Source: Cytophagales bacterium (lineage in GTDB: Bacteria > Bacteroidota > Bacteroidia > Cytophagales > Thermoflexibacteraceae). Taken from it: a DNA stretch of 33,606 bases. Made by a program: the position numbers and the translations under genes. Positions 5,804 through 15,230 of this stretch are shown here, one piece after another (position 1 is the first letter of the stretch; each line of letters opens with the position of its first letter). The notes under the pieces are model-generated. The model did not search any database, was not told where the DNA came from, and worked only from the letters and a program-made list of their open reading frames with translations. The stretch covers positions 1-33,606 of the forward strand of contig CANGYA010000019.1 of assembly GCA_947457925.1 (NCBI GenBank), in the 5' to 3' direction.

Positions 5804-7438
5804 TTAAGGTTTTCCGTTTTTCACTGTATAATTATCATCAGAAGGAGTGGCTGTGGCTGTTCCTGCCGTATGGTTCCAATAAAGTTGTGTTGCCATCATG
5901 TTACGCACTGCCGTATTACTCAATCTTGGAGAAGGACCTACTGCTGGCGGATTGAAAGCCAATGCCCACATATATTGGCGTACAGGCTGTGTGTGCTTAA
6001 TGCCTTGGTCACTGGTATAACCGGGTACAAAATTTACAAAAGCTGCTATGTCTGCCACTGGTTTATTGTAACCTGTCAAGCCTGCACCACTTGTGCGGAA
6101 ATATTCCAAAGCTACTTGTGCGTTATTCAACCTTTGTGCTGCATTCAACCCTACTGCTTTCGTATTAGACAAACCTGCGGGCAAAGTAATGCCATCACTA
6201 CTATCCAAACTTCCGTCCCAATAAGGATCCATCAACGTAACTCTTGCAGGTAGTCTATTGCCGTTAATATTTACTTCTCTCAGCATAGACATTGTAAGGT
6301 TGCCACCCAAAGAATTACCCATTAAACGCAACTCTGCCGTAGAAGATAAAACAGAGATAATTCTTTGATATTCTTGTCTATACAGTTGTGTTACGTTCAA
6401 GGTAGGGTTGCCTCTTGTGCTGAAACTACCATCTGTTTTTTTCCAACGCATACCAATAGGGCTATTGGCATCATACATTTTCTTTTCAGTATCCACAGGC
6501 ATTAAACCCCAATCGTCATCTGCAATTTGTACCCAATGGAAAATACCCACATTCCAACCCGCATTTCTCCAATAGTTTTGCACATTTTGCCATTGATTGT
6601 CTTGTGTGAACAAGAAACCTTCACGTCTTCTGCCCGTAACAGAGCCTTTCTGCCAACCATGCACATAAATCAAAGTAGGTTTGTTAGGGTCAAAAAAGGC
6701 ATTAGGTTCTCCTTGTACGTATTTCTGACAACCAGCTACGTCTGTAGTTACAGAATTTTGTTGCGTACCGTAGAAATAAATACCAAAATCATTTACTTCG
6801 TAATAATGTGTTTGTAGGCTTTTTGTATCTGCGTCCCATTCTGCAATCGCAGCTCCCGCCAATACTGCCAATACACGAGCTGGACACATCAAAACATTGT
6901 TTTGAATAACGGGGGCTTGTGGCAACGTAGTGGTAGTATTGCTACCGCCAGAAGTTGTGTAATTAACGGTAGTGTTACCATTAGTCAATCTGATACTTCT
7001 TGCTCCAAATGTATTGGTGCTGTTGCGAGTAGCTGTCAAAACACCGTTAGAGAAAGTTACTGTATATTCGTATCTTCTTAATAGTTCGGCTGCGTGTGCC
7101 ATTAGGTTGCCCGCTGTGGAAACATAAGGCTCTTGATAACCCGTTACGTTATAACCAACGATTGAACCGTTGATTAACACTCTTGTATCTAACACTCCTG
7201 CCAATTTGCTATTGCCTTTTTCGTACACCTCCAAACCTTTTTCCAAACCTCCTTTCAAGGCTTCTGCTAAGAGTTTTTCTTGTGTTAGTTGGGCATCAAT
7301 AGCTGGTTCTTGTTGTTGTATGCCTTGTTGGGGTTGCTCGGTTACTACTACTTCTTTTTGGCAACTTGTAAAGCCAATTGCAGCAATTCCCAAACCTAAT
7401 GTAAGTTTTGTGAAATGATGGTTAAAAAATGATTTCAT
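5804..7438 (-). CDS. Lipoprotein with copper-amine-oxidase-N-like domain and alpha/beta hydrolase domain
   Basis: A 544-residue predicted lipoprotein. The signal peptide (1-25) ends in the lipobox-like FTSC, with Cys26 as the lipid anchor. A Gln/Glu-rich linker follows. Residues about 85-210 resemble the copper amine oxidase N-terminal (stalk) domain: VLINGSIVGY, a central repeat, PVIQNNVLMCPARVLAVLAG and AAIAEWDADTKSL. The C-terminal part looks like an alpha/beta hydrolase: oxyanion-type IYVHGWQ (257-263), nucleophile elbow GNSLGG (374-379, Ser376), a candidate acid Asp404 in TLMDPYWDG, and a candidate His523 in YWNHTAG. It is probably a surface or periplasmic esterase or lipase. The substrate is unknown and the domain pairing is unusual. 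A well-formed promoter lies just upstream. Confidence 0.72.
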   Translation of the reverse strand: MKSFFNHHFTKLTLGLGIAAIGFTSCQKEVVVTEQPQQGIQQQEPAIDAQLTQEKLLAEALKGGLEKGLEVYEKGNSKLAGVLDTRVLINGSIVGYNVTGYQEPYVSTAGNLMAHAAELLRRYEYTVTFSNGVLTATRNSTNTFGARSIRLTNGNTTVNYTTSGGSNTTTTLPQAPVIQNNVLMCPARVLAVLAGAAIAEWDADTKSLQTHYYEVNDFGIYFYGTQQNSVTTDVAGCQKYVQGEPNAFFDPNKPTLIYVHGWQKGSVTGRRREGFLFTQDNQWQNVQNYWRNAGWNVGIFHWVQIADDDWGLMPVDTEKKMYDANSPIGMRWKKTDGSFSTRGNPTLNVTQLYRQEYQRIISVLSSTAELRLMGNSLGGNLTMSMLREVNINGNRLPARVTLMDPYWDGSLDSSDGITLPAGLSNTKAVGLNAAQRLNNAQVALEYFRTSGAGLTGYNKPVADIAAFVNFVPGYTSDQGIKHTQPVRQYMWALAFNPPAVGPSPRLSNTAVRNMMATQLYWNHTAGTATATPSDDNYTVKNGKP

Positions 7439-7492
7439 ATTTACTGTTGTTTATAGGTTAATGTATTAGAAGTTGCGTTGTAATTGTTGAGT

Positions 7493-7523
7493 CAAAAATA
7501 ATATGCTTGCATAGATATTCCAA
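7493..7523 (-). promoter_or_regulatory. Promoter of the lipoprotein-hydrolase gene
   Basis: Read on the minus strand, TTG (7521-7523) is followed after exactly 20 nt by TATTTTTG (7493-7500). This is a full match to the Bacteroidota TTG/TAnnTTTG promoter. It lies about 55 nt upstream of the ATG at 7438. Confidence 0.6.
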
Positions 7524-7909
7524 ATAAAAAGAAATATTTTTTGAAAAAGTGTTTAAAAATGCTCCAAAACATACAAGTAAAAATGTTTTTTAAGCTATTC
7601 TAATATCAATTTTAAATCTTAATTAATTGAAAAATAATTAGTTAGAATTTAAAATACTTACAAGTGTAATGTTTTAAATTCTTTTGCGAACTTTTGTAAA
7701 AAGAAAGATAAATCTGTATTCTTATTGTAAATTTTACACTAATATAATGATTGTATGTAATTTTAGTAGCTTTAAAGTAATTTTTTGCATATAAGCAATT
7801 TACCTAAAACAGCCCACAGAATGGATAAATTTTAACTGCTTAGCTAATTTGGCAGTACAGCAATAAATTCTTGAAGAAGTGTAAATGCTAAAATAGAGGA
7901 GGCTTATAA

Positions 7910-7950
7910 ACAAACACCCTATAACTTAGTTAAAATTATAGGGTGTTTGT
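7910..7950. terminator. Hairpin downstream of the transglycosylase operon
   Basis: A perfect 15-bp stem, ACAAACACCCTATAA (7910-7924) with TTATAGGGTGTTTGT (7936-7950), and an 11-nt loop. It begins 34 nt past the stop of the minus-strand lytic transglycosylase gene. The U-tract on that strand is poor, so termination efficiency is uncertain. Confidence 0.65.
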
Positions 7951-7983
7951 TGTTTGTAGGCAATGAAAAACATTTAAACCTAC

Positions 7984-8901
7984 TTATTTAGTGGCTGGTA
8001 ACCATAATTGGTAAGGGTTTTTAGCCACTACTAACTTATAGGTATCGTGGTCGTCTAACCAAGGATTCAAGGTTTTTAAAGTCTTGTAATTGGTTTTTTT
8101 CTCTTTGGCAAAGGCTGCTAAATCTTCTATGGTTTGGGCTACTTCTACCGTTTGTATTTCATAAGGTTTGTATTTTTCAGACGAAGGCACATGAAAACCG
8201 TAGTTTTCTGGATTTTCTATGATTACTTTTAAAGCTAAAATCCTAAAAATGTATCTATATGTTTCTTGGTTAAGGTATAAATCGTAGTAAGAGTTTTCTT
8301 TTTGGGCTGTAATGGCTTTTTCCATACCACTCATACCTCTGTTGTAAGAGGCTGCTACCAATGTCCAATTCCCAAATTTATTGTAAGCCTGTTTCAGGTA
8401 TTTACAAGCTGCTTTTGTAGCCAATAACACATCTCTGCGTTGGTCGACTTGGTTAGAAATTTCTAAACCAAATTCTTTGGCAGTTGTTTTCATAAATTGC
8501 CAAATACCATGCGCACCCACACCCGAAGCAGCATATACATCTAACTCACTTTCAGCTACTGCCAAATAGAAAAAATCTTCAGGAATCCCATTTGCTTTTA
8601 GCTCATCTTGAATCAACTTTTTCCAACGTCCCTCACGTTTTAGTACAATTAAAGTGGCTGCGTGCTTATAAGAGTTTTGTATCAATTCTCTTTCTAATCT
8701 TTCTCGCACATCTACATTGTCCAACGGCACAATTTCACCTGCAAAACTAAGATTGGCAGGTACAGGTACGGCTTCTACTCTCTGCAAATTGGCTTTTTGT
8801 GCTTGTAATAGTACAGCTTGGTTGTCGGCTGTAGCATTTTTAAAGCCAAAATTCGTGTGTAACACCCATTGCAATAAAAGAAAAAATATAATATTAGACA
8901 T
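7984..8901 (-). CDS. Lytic transglycosylase, SLT (GH23) type
   Basis: A 305-residue exported enzyme that cleaves the glycan strands of peptidoglycan and forms 1,6-anhydro-MurNAc ends. A signal peptide or anchor lies in the first ~25 residues. The SLT domain spans about 95-215. The catalytic Glu117 is in YLAVAESEL. GVGAHGIWQFM (127-137) and ASYNRGMSGM (184-193) are the other two family motifs. The C-terminal ~50 residues (TVEVAQTIEDLAAFAKE...) resemble the MltD-type linker or a degenerate LysM rather than a complete LysM. The gene starts 32 nt after the SGNH/LysM esterase stop, so the two are almost certainly one operon. Confidence 0.88.
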   Translation of the reverse strand: MSNIIFFLLLQWVLHTNFGFKNATADNQAVLLQAQKANLQRVEAVPVPANLSFAGEIVPLDNVDVRERLERELIQNSYKHAATLIVLKREGRWKKLIQDELKANGIPEDFFYLAVAESELDVYAASGVGAHGIWQFMKTTAKEFGLEISNQVDQRRDVLLATKAACKYLKQAYNKFGNWTLVAASYNRGMSGMEKAITAQKENSYYDLYLNQETYRYIFRILALKVIIENPENYGFHVPSSEKYKPYEIQTVEVAQTIEDLAAFAKEKKTNYKTLKTLNPWLDDHDTYKLVVAKNPYQLWLPATK

Positions 8902-8933
8902 AGTTGTTCGGGATAATACTACAATTTTTTGAG

Positions 8934-10847
8934 TTATTTTACTTTTAATTGTTGCCCCAATGACAATTTATCGGAGGCAAGACTGTTAAGAGATTTTATT
9001 TTCTCTATGGTGGTATGATATTTTTGTGCAATTTTCCAAAGAGAATCTCCATTTTTTACGATATGCACACTTACATTGCTTTTTGTAGTAGCAATAGGCG
9101 TATTTTTTTTGTTTTGCTTTCCTAATCTATGGCTTGCCAATACCATATTAGTAGTATTTTCTTTGGGTTGTTCTCTTATTTGTGCCGTTTCAGGAACTGT
9201 TCCTAATTGATAATACTTTTTGTTGTAAATAGCCAACGTTTGTCCTTTGCGTAGCCTTGTAGAGCGGAGATGATTCCATTTTTGGAGTTGTTTTACTGTA
9301 ACCCCAAAATGACGAGCTATACTGCCCAAATTATCCCCATTTTTAATTGTATAAATCAATTTACCATCAGAAAGTTTCAAATCTTCTTGTATTTCTTCTT
9401 CGGCAGGCTTATTCAATAAAGCTACCACCGAAGAATCTACTTGTGGTAGGTTTTGAACAAAAATATCGTGATGATAATTGATAGAATCTAAAATAATAGC
9501 ATCTTTTAAAGTAAAATGTTGAATAGAGTCTTTTTTTGTCAAACTCAAATAATAGGCATTGAGAATAGCATTACCCAACAATTCGCCTTTGTGTTGATAA
9601 CCTTCTGCGGTTAGGTGCAAAAAATCTTTCTTCGCCAAACCACTTTTTTGCCAACGCTGCATAGAATTTCTACTGCCACTCACCTCAAAAAAATCATAAA
9701 AAGCACAATTATTTTCAAAGGCTATTTTTCTTAGTAAATCGGCACATTCATAAGTAGATTCTACATTTTTACGTTTATGACATGCTTCTTGCACAGACAT
9801 AATCAATATGCTACTTTGTGGGCTATAAGTACGTACTGTTTGAATAAACTCTTTAACTTGGCTTTCTAATTGTGGTATTTTTTGTAAGTTTTTTAGTGGA
9901 TAAATATCATTAATTCCCATATCTATCACTACTAAATCTGGTTTTAATTCGGCTAATTGTTGTGGCAATAAATTTTGTTTGCCTAAACTTCTATACCCTG
10001 CACCATTTACTCCTACGCTATTGTAAACAACGCCCTGTTCGTTAGGTGTTTCAAACAACAAGCCGTAGCATTCAAAATACTTTTGTTCAGACGAATTTTT
10101 AGCTACAGAAAACTGCAAAATTTCCCCTGCTGCTGCTGGGATTTGCACTTGCACATAAGGCAAACCATCACTGTCATCATTGCAATCTATGTGTAAAGTG
10201 TCTTCTAAATTAGAAGTAACTAACTGTAAATCAAAACTTTCTGGTGATTTTTTGCAGTAAATTTTAATTACGTGAGGAGTTTTGTTAAAGTCATCATCTT
10301 TAAACCTTAACATGAAGTTGGCTCTTTGGTCTTTGGTGTGTACCGTAATACCCGCCAATCCTAAGTCGTGTTTAGGAATCCACTGCACATTTTTTGAATA
10401 CTCCCAATAACCTTTGGCAAAAGTAACATAATCTACACCTGCGTGTGTTTTGGCTGCCGAATACGGAAAAACCAAGCCTCTGCCCCCAAAACCAAAAGCA
10501 TCATGTATTTTTTGGCGTACATGATTGGGGTACATATCTGCTTGAACATGAGAGTCGCCAATATGAAAAATGTTTACTTTTTGTTGGTTACTTTTTTGTA
10601 ATTTTTCAAAAAAGGGAGCTATTGCATTGTAATTTTCCCATTCAATAAAATTTTTATGGTACTGAACAAAGGGATAGTTATGAGAAAATTTTATATGGTT
10701 TTGAATATAATGAGGCTGTGCAATGGAGTCTATTGGAAGGGCATTTGCCGATAATAAAGAAGTAACTTGATTGGGGATTTGCCCCAACAGTGAAAAATTT
10801 GTTATCAACCATGCAATAAAACACTGAAAAGTAACTATTTTTTTCAT
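8934..10847 (-). CDS. SGNH/GDSL esterase with two C-terminal LysM domains
   Basis: A 637-residue secreted protein with an N-terminal signal sequence. The SGNH hydrolase region spans about 90-430. Block I is HIGDSH (95-100; Ser99 nucleophile), a GVNGAG segment (279-284) follows, block III is GINDIYP (311-317), and block V is KDFLHLTAEG (Asp408, His411). Two LysM peptidoglycan-binding repeats end the protein, at about 498-540 (YTIKNGDNLGSIARHFGV) and 594-637 (HIVKNGDSLWKIAQKYHT). The LysM domains and the adjacent lytic transglycosylase point to a cell-wall substrate. By analogy with Ape1/PatB-like SGNH enzymes it may remove O-acetyl groups from MurNAc. That substrate is inferred. The SGNH domain is larger than the minimal fold and has an inserted region at about 150-270. 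Confidence 0.82.
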   Translation of the reverse strand: MKKIVTFQCFIAWLITNFSLLGQIPNQVTSLLSANALPIDSIAQPHYIQNHIKFSHNYPFVQYHKNFIEWENYNAIAPFFEKLQKSNQQKVNIFHIGDSHVQADMYPNHVRQKIHDAFGFGGRGLVFPYSAAKTHAGVDYVTFAKGYWEYSKNVQWIPKHDLGLAGITVHTKDQRANFMLRFKDDDFNKTPHVIKIYCKKSPESFDLQLVTSNLEDTLHIDCNDDSDGLPYVQVQIPAAAGEILQFSVAKNSSEQKYFECYGLLFETPNEQGVVYNSVGVNGAGYRSLGKQNLLPQQLAELKPDLVVIDMGINDIYPLKNLQKIPQLESQVKEFIQTVRTYSPQSSILIMSVQEACHKRKNVESTYECADLLRKIAFENNCAFYDFFEVSGSRNSMQRWQKSGLAKKDFLHLTAEGYQHKGELLGNAILNAYYLSLTKKDSIQHFTLKDAIILDSINYHHDIFVQNLPQVDSSVVALLNKPAEEEIQEDLKLSDGKLIYTIKNGDNLGSIARHFGVTVKQLQKWNHLRSTRLRKGQTLAIYNKKYYQLGTVPETAQIREQPKENTTNMVLASHRLGKQNKKNTPIATTKSNVSVHIVKNGDSLWKIAQKYHTTIEKIKSLNSLASDKLSLGQQLKVK

Positions 10848-10879
10848 GTCTGAAATAGTTTTTATAGGGAATGTAGCAA

Positions 10880-10887
10880 CAAAGGTA
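10880..10887 (-). promoter_or_regulatory. Candidate -7 element of the esterase/transglycosylase operon
   Basis: The minus strand reads TACCTTTG, a full match to TAnnTTTG, about 33 nt upstream of the ATG at 10847. No TTG was found at the expected -33 spacing, so this is a partial promoter match. Confidence 0.45.
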
Positions 10888-10992
10888 GCTATTTTAAGCC
10901 GAATGAACTAATTTTAACTTATTAAAAAAGATGCCAAAAAGCAAGCCCCACCAAATATACTTGGAATCTACCTGCCTTTATTGGGCAAAGAA

Positions 10993-11022
10993 TTGATTTA
11001 TATAGAAAGACTTGTATCTTTG
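10993..11022 (+). promoter_or_regulatory. Promoter of the epimerase gene
   Basis: TTG at 10993-10995 and TATCTTTG at 11015-11022 with 19 nt between them. This is one of the best Bacteroidota promoter matches in the window. The start codon is 39 nt further on. Confidence 0.7.
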
Positions 11023-11061
11023 TGGCGTTTACTTTGGTTCACATTCCTACTTTTATAACGT

Positions 11062-11988
11062 ATGAAAAAAGTCCTGATAACAGGGGGGGCTGGCTTTATT
11101 GGCAGTTCGTTGGCAGATAAACTGATAGAAAAAGGCTATTTTGTAGTGTTAGTAGATAATTTGCTAACAGGTTTTTTGCACAAACTACCGTCTAAAGAAC
11201 TTACAAATTGGCGGTTTATAAAGTGTGATGTCAATAATTATAATGACATAGCACCCGTAATGACCTCATTTTCATTTGATTATGTCTTTCATTACGCTGC
11301 TCTGGTAGGAGTAAAAAGAACCTTAGAAAACCCTGTCAAAGTGTTAGAGGATATTCAAGGCATCAAAAATATTTTAGATTTATCCAAGAACACTGGGGTA
11401 AAAAGAGTATTTTTTTCATCTTCTTCCGAAGTCTATGGTGAGCCTGTAGTCTTACCACAAAACGAATATACAACACCACTAAACTCTCGTTTGCCTTATG
11501 CTGTAGTCAAAAATGTGGGTGAGGCTTTTTTCAGGTCGTACAAGCAAGAGTATGATTTAGACTACACAATTTTGCGTTTTTTTAATACTTACGGAGAAAA
11601 ACAAAGTACAGATTTTGTAATTTCTAAATTTATTCATGCAGCCTTAGAACATAAACCTATTACTATTTACGGAGATGGGCAGCAAACTCGTACTTTTTGT
11701 TACATAGACGACAATATTACGGCTACTATCAACGCATTAGAACAAGATTTGGTACTGAATGATGTTGTAAATATTGGCAATGATAAAATTACGACTGTTT
11801 TAGAGTTAGCTCAAATTATTATTAAAGTAACAAACTCAAATTCTCAAATTGTATTTTTACCGCCATTGCCAGAGGGAGATATGACACGCAGACAGCCTGA
11901 TAATGCCAAAATGAGAACTTTGTTGCAAAGAGAATTACTGCCATTAGAAGAAGGATTGAAAAGAGTAATTGCAAATAGGCAGTTTTAG
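11062..11988 (+). CDS. NAD-dependent epimerase/dehydratase (extended SDR)
   Basis: A 308-residue extended short-chain dehydrogenase/reductase acting on a nucleotide sugar. The NAD-binding Rossmann motif is ITGGAGFIG (6-14). The catalytic region has SSSSEVYG (119-126) and the YxxxK pair Tyr146/Lys150 in YAVVK. Further family motifs are LRFFNTYG and the substrate-end segment IYGDGQQTRTFCYIDD. It could be a UDP-hexose 4-epimerase, a dTDP-glucose 4,6-dehydratase or a UDP-glucuronate decarboxylase; the sequence alone does not settle this. It stands next to guaA rather than in a glycan cluster, so context does not help. It starts 39 nt after a strong promoter. Confidence 0.88.
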   Translation: MKKVLITGGAGFIGSSLADKLIEKGYFVVLVDNLLTGFLHKLPSKELTNWRFIKCDVNNYNDIAPVMTSFSFDYVFHYAALVGVKRTLENPVKVLEDIQGIKNILDLSKNTGVKRVFFSSSSEVYGEPVVLPQNEYTTPLNSRLPYAVVKNVGEAFFRSYKQEYDLDYTILRFFNTYGEKQSTDFVISKFIHAALEHKPITIYGDGQQTRTFCYIDDNITATINALEQDLVLNDVVNIGNDKITTVLELAQIIIKVTNSNSQIVFLPPLPEGDMTRRQPDNAKMRTLLQRELLPLEEGLKRVIANRQF

Positions 11989-12043
11989 ATAGTCATAAAA
12001 TTTAGTAGTGCTACATTCGCAATTCTTAATTTATATAATTTTT

Positions 12044-13576
12044 ATGCAAGAGAAAATTATCATTTTAGATTTTGGTTCACAATATACCCAACTAATAGCT
12101 CGGCGTATCCGAGAAATGAATGTATATTCAGAGATTCACCCTTACTACCACCCTTTGGAGTTTGACGAAACTGTAAAAGGTGTGATTTTGTCGGGAAGCC
12201 CATTTTCGGTGCATCAAGACCAAGCCCCAGACATAGACATAGACCAAATTACGAAAGTTTTGCCTTTGTTGGGTGTGTGTTACGGCTCACAGTTGATAGC
12301 CCACAAAAAAGGCGGACAAGTTACGCCATCTAAAATACGTGAATATGGTCGTGCCAATTTGTCTTTTGTCAATACGCAAAATGCTCTTTTACAAGGACTT
12401 TCGCCTCATTCACAAGTTTGGATGTCGCATGGAGATACGATTACGCACATTGCAGACCACGAATACGAAGTCATTGCCAGCACAGACCACGTAAAAGTAG
12501 CAGCCTACCAACACAAAAATCTTCCTGTTTTTGGCATTCAGTTTCACCCCGAAGTAACCCACAGCACCGAAGGACAGCAACTACTCAAAAATTTTGTTTT
12601 AAATATTTGTCAATGCAAGCCTGATTGGACTCCTGCCTCTTTTATAGAAGAAACTATTGAAAAATTACAAAAACAAATAGGTAACGACAAAGTTGTTTTG
12701 GGCTTGTCGGGTGGTGTAGATTCGTCTGTGGCTGCCGTTTTGTTGCACAAAGCCATAGGTAAAAACTTGACTTGTATTTTTGTGGACAATGGTTTGTTGC
12801 GTAAAAATGAATATGAACAAGTGCTACATTCGTACCAAGACATGGGACTGAATGTAATAGGTGTTGATGCTAAACAAGAATTTTACTCGGCATTGGCAGG
12901 ACTTACAGCCCCCGAACAGAAACGCAAAGCCATAGGTAGAGTATTTATTGAGGTTTTTGATGTAGAATCTCATAAAATAGAGGGTGTAAAATGGTTGGGA
13001 CAAGGTACAATTTACCCAGATGTCATAGAAAGTGTATCGGTAAAAGGACCTTCTGCTACGATTAAATCTCACCATAACGTAGGTGGTTTGCCCGAAAAAA
13101 TGAAGCTCAAAGTGGTTGAGCCTCTTAATACTCTGTTCAAAGATGAAGTGCGTAGAGTAGGCAAAGCATTGAATATCAGTGATTTGATTTTGCAAAGACA
13201 CCCCTTCCCCGGTCCGGGTTTAGCCATTCGTATTTTGGGAGATATTACCCCAGAAAAAGTAGCTATTTTACAAGAAGTGGACGATATTTTCATTGGCAAT
13301 TTACGCAAAGCTAATTTATACAATGAAGTTTGGCAGGCGGGTGTTATCTTGTTGCCTGTAAAATCTGTGGGCGTAATGGGTGATGAAAGAACCTATGAAA
13401 ATGCGGTGTGTTTGCGGGCTGTTACCAGCGTGGACGGCATGACGGCAGATTGGTGTCATTTACCTTACGACTTTTTGGCGAAAGTTTCTAACGAAATTAT
13501 CAACAAAGTAAAAGGCGTAAACAGAGTGGTGTATGATATTAGCTCAAAACCGCCAGCTACGATAGAGTGGGAGTAA
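12044..13576 (+). CDS. guaA: GMP synthase (glutamine-hydrolysing)
   Basis: A 510-residue two-domain enzyme that converts XMP to GMP using ATP and glutamine. The class I glutamine amidotransferase domain (1-190) has the nucleophile Cys79 in GVCYGSQ and His168/Glu170 in FHPEVTHS. The ATP-pyrophosphatase domain has the PP-loop LSGGVDSS (221-228) and HHNVGGLP. The C-terminal dimerisation/XMP-binding segment ends with [11 protein letters not shown], as in intact GuaA proteins. I start it at the ATG giving [13 protein letters not shown]; the upstream ATG at 12008 adds 12 residues not seen in the family. The gene is 55 nt after the epimerase and is followed by a hairpin terminator. Confidence 0.97.
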   Translation: MQEKIIILDFGSQYTQLIARRIREMNVYSEIHPYYHPLEFDETVKGVILSGSPFSVHQDQAPDIDIDQITKVLPLLGVCYGSQLIAHKKGGQVTPSKIREYGRANLSFVNTQNALLQGLSPHSQVWMSHGDTITHIADHEYEVIASTDHVKVAAYQHKNLPVFGIQFHPEVTHSTEGQQLLKNFVLNICQCKPDWTPASFIEETIEKLQKQIGNDKVVLGLSGGVDSSVAAVLLHKAIGKNLTCIFVDNGLLRKNEYEQVLHSYQDMGLNVIGVDAKQEFYSALAGLTAPEQKRKAIGRVFIEVFDVESHKIEGVKWLGQGTIYPDVIESVSVKGPSATIKSHHNVGGLPEKMKLKVVEPLNTLFKDEVRRVGKALNISDLILQRHPFPGPGLAIRILGDITPEKVAILQEVDDIFIGNLRKANLYNEVWQAGVILLPVKSVGVMGDERTYENAVCLRAVTSVDGMTADWCHLPYDFLAKVSNEIINKVKGVNRVVYDISSKPPATIEWE

Positions 13577-13606
13577 TATTTTTGTGTATTTTGAATATAT
13601 TTTCGT

Positions 13607-13634
13607 AGAACTAACATGGTAAAATGTTAGTTCT
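13607..13634 (+). terminator. Intrinsic terminator after guaA
   Basis: An 11-bp stem, AGAACTAACAT (13607-13617) with ATGTTAGTTCT (13624-13634), and a 6-nt loop, followed by a T-rich stretch (TACCTTTTAGTTTATTTTAT). It sits 30 nt past the guaA stop. Confidence 0.75.
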
Positions 13635-13677
13635 TACCTTTTAGTTTATTTTATGTCATTATATATTTCAATTTAAA

Positions 13678-15096
13678 ATGTCAAGAAAACCCTTACCTTT
13701 ATTCGAAAAAGTTACCATTACAGACTATGCAGCCGAAGGAAAAAGTTTAGCACGTATAGACGGACAAGTTGTATTTATAGATGGAGGCGTACCCCAAGAT
13801 ATAGTAGATTTACAAGTTACGTACAAGAAAAAAAGCTACATGGAGGCACAAGTAGTGAAAATTCATCACTATTCGCCCCTAAGAACGGCAGCTTTTTGTG
13901 AGCATTTTGGCACTTGTGGCGGTTGTAAATGGCAACACTTAGATTATACAGCCCAACTGCGTTACAAACAACAGCAAGTTGTAGATGCTTTAGAACGGAT
14001 TGGAAAAGTAACTTTGCCCAACTGCGAACCTATTTTGGGTTCTGCCAAAACTAAATATTATAGAAATAAATTAGATTATTCTTTTTCTAATAAAAGGTGG
14101 CTAACAAAAGACGAAATTGTTTTTACAGAAAATCAACCGCCATTGCCAGCAAAAGAATTGTATGCCTTGGGTTTTCACGTACCGGGACGTTATGATAAAG
14201 TGTTAGACGTAAAAAACTGTTATTTGCAGCCTTCGCCTTCTAATGAAATACGCCTTTCTTTGCGAAAATTAGCCATTGACAACAACCTTACATTTTTTGA
14301 CATCAAAAACAAGGGGGGCTTATTTAGAAACTTGATTATTCGTACAGCTAATACGGGTGAGGTCATGGTTTTGGTGTCTTTCTATGAAAATGACCAACAA
14401 GCTATCACTTTAGTTATGGAACATTTGAAAGCTAATTTTCCACAAATTACTTCACTTTTGTATGTCTATAACCCCAAAGGCAACGAAACTTTCAATGATT
14501 TGGAGATAGTTTGTTATCATGGCAAGCCGTATTTGACAGAAACTATGGAAGATTTGCAATTTAGAGTAGGAGCAAAATCTTTTTACCAAACCAATTCTGC
14601 ACAAGCCTACGAACTTTACAAAATTACTCGTGATTTTGCCCAACTGACAGGCTCGGAAGTGGTGTATGACCTTTATACAGGTACAGGTACGATTGCAAAT
14701 TTTGTAGCTAAAAAATCTCGGCAAGTCATTGGTATAGAGTACGTTGAACAAGCCATAGAAGATGCAAAAGTTAATTCCCAAATCAATAATATTACGAATA
14801 CCTTGTTTTATGCAGGGGATATGAAAGATTTGCTAACACCTAAATTCTTGGAAACTCACCCTCGTCCAGACGTAGTGATTACAGACCCGCCAAGGGCAGG
14901 TATGCACGAAGACGTAGTGAAAATGTTGTTACAAATAGCTGCCCCTCGCATAGTCTATGTAAGTTGTAACCCTGCCACACAAGCCAGAGATATACAATGG
15001 TTAGATGAAAAATATGCAGTAAAACGCATACAACCTGTAGATATGTTTCCGCATACGCACCATGTAGAAAATGTAGTGTTGTTAGAGTTAAAATAA
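13678..15096 (+). CDS. rlmD: 23S rRNA (uracil-C5)-methyltransferase, RlmD family
   Basis: A 472-residue TrmA/RlmD-type RNA m5U methyltransferase using S-adenosylmethionine. The N-terminal TRAM domain (about 8-65) includes DYAAEGKSLARIDGQVVF. A 4Fe-4S cluster is predicted from Cys74, Cys80, Cys83 (CX5CX2C) and Cys181, matching the RlmD spacing. The SAM site is YDLYTGTGTIANF. DPPRAGMH and the catalytic Cys430 in VSCNPATQARD follow. In E. coli RlmD acts on U1939 of 23S rRNA; Bacteroidota often carry more than one paralogue, so the exact target (U1939, U747 or another) is uncertain. The gene is monocistronic. Confidence 0.9.
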   Translation: MSRKPLPLFEKVTITDYAAEGKSLARIDGQVVFIDGGVPQDIVDLQVTYKKKSYMEAQVVKIHHYSPLRTAAFCEHFGTCGGCKWQHLDYTAQLRYKQQQVVDALERIGKVTLPNCEPILGSAKTKYYRNKLDYSFSNKRWLTKDEIVFTENQPPLPAKELYALGFHVPGRYDKVLDVKNCYLQPSPSNEIRLSLRKLAIDNNLTFFDIKNKGGLFRNLIIRTANTGEVMVLVSFYENDQQAITLVMEHLKANFPQITSLLYVYNPKGNETFNDLEIVCYHGKPYLTETMEDLQFRVGAKSFYQTNSAQAYELYKITRDFAQLTGSEVVYDLYTGTGTIANFVAKKSRQVIGIEYVEQAIEDAKVNSQINNITNTLFYAGDMKDLLTPKFLETHPRPDVVITDPPRAGMHEDVVKMLLQIAAPRIVYVSCNPATQARDIQWLDEKYAVKRIQPVDMFPHTHHVENVVLLELK

Positions 15097-15230
15097 AATA
15101 GCACAAAGAGATGTAAGATGAAGATGTATCAAGAAATGTTATTTCCAAAATTTCTAAAAAGGTTACTCATATTTGAGTTAAATAGCAATTTTTTTCCTAA
15201 ATATCTTCAATTTCTAAAACATTTTTAAAA

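Larger units (their letters stand above)
7439..7983. other. AT-rich intergenic region, no gene seen
   Basis: This 545-bp gap holds the promoter of the lipoprotein gene at its left end and a terminator hairpin (7910-7950) for the transglycosylase operon at its right end. In the middle, an AT-rich inverted repeat (7609-7628 against 7636-7655, 17 of 20 matching) may be chance in such biased DNA. I find no ORF with coding character, and no tRNA or recognisable RNA. Confidence 0.5.

Noticed and set aside
7609-7655. An AT-rich inverted repeat (17 of 20) in the 545-bp gap
   Set aside because: With only A/T-dominated arms, this level of matching is expected by chance; not listed as a separate feature.
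12824-13201. A 125-codon minus-strand frame inside guaA
   Set aside because: It lies fully antisense to the highly conserved guaA ATPase domain and resembles no protein family.
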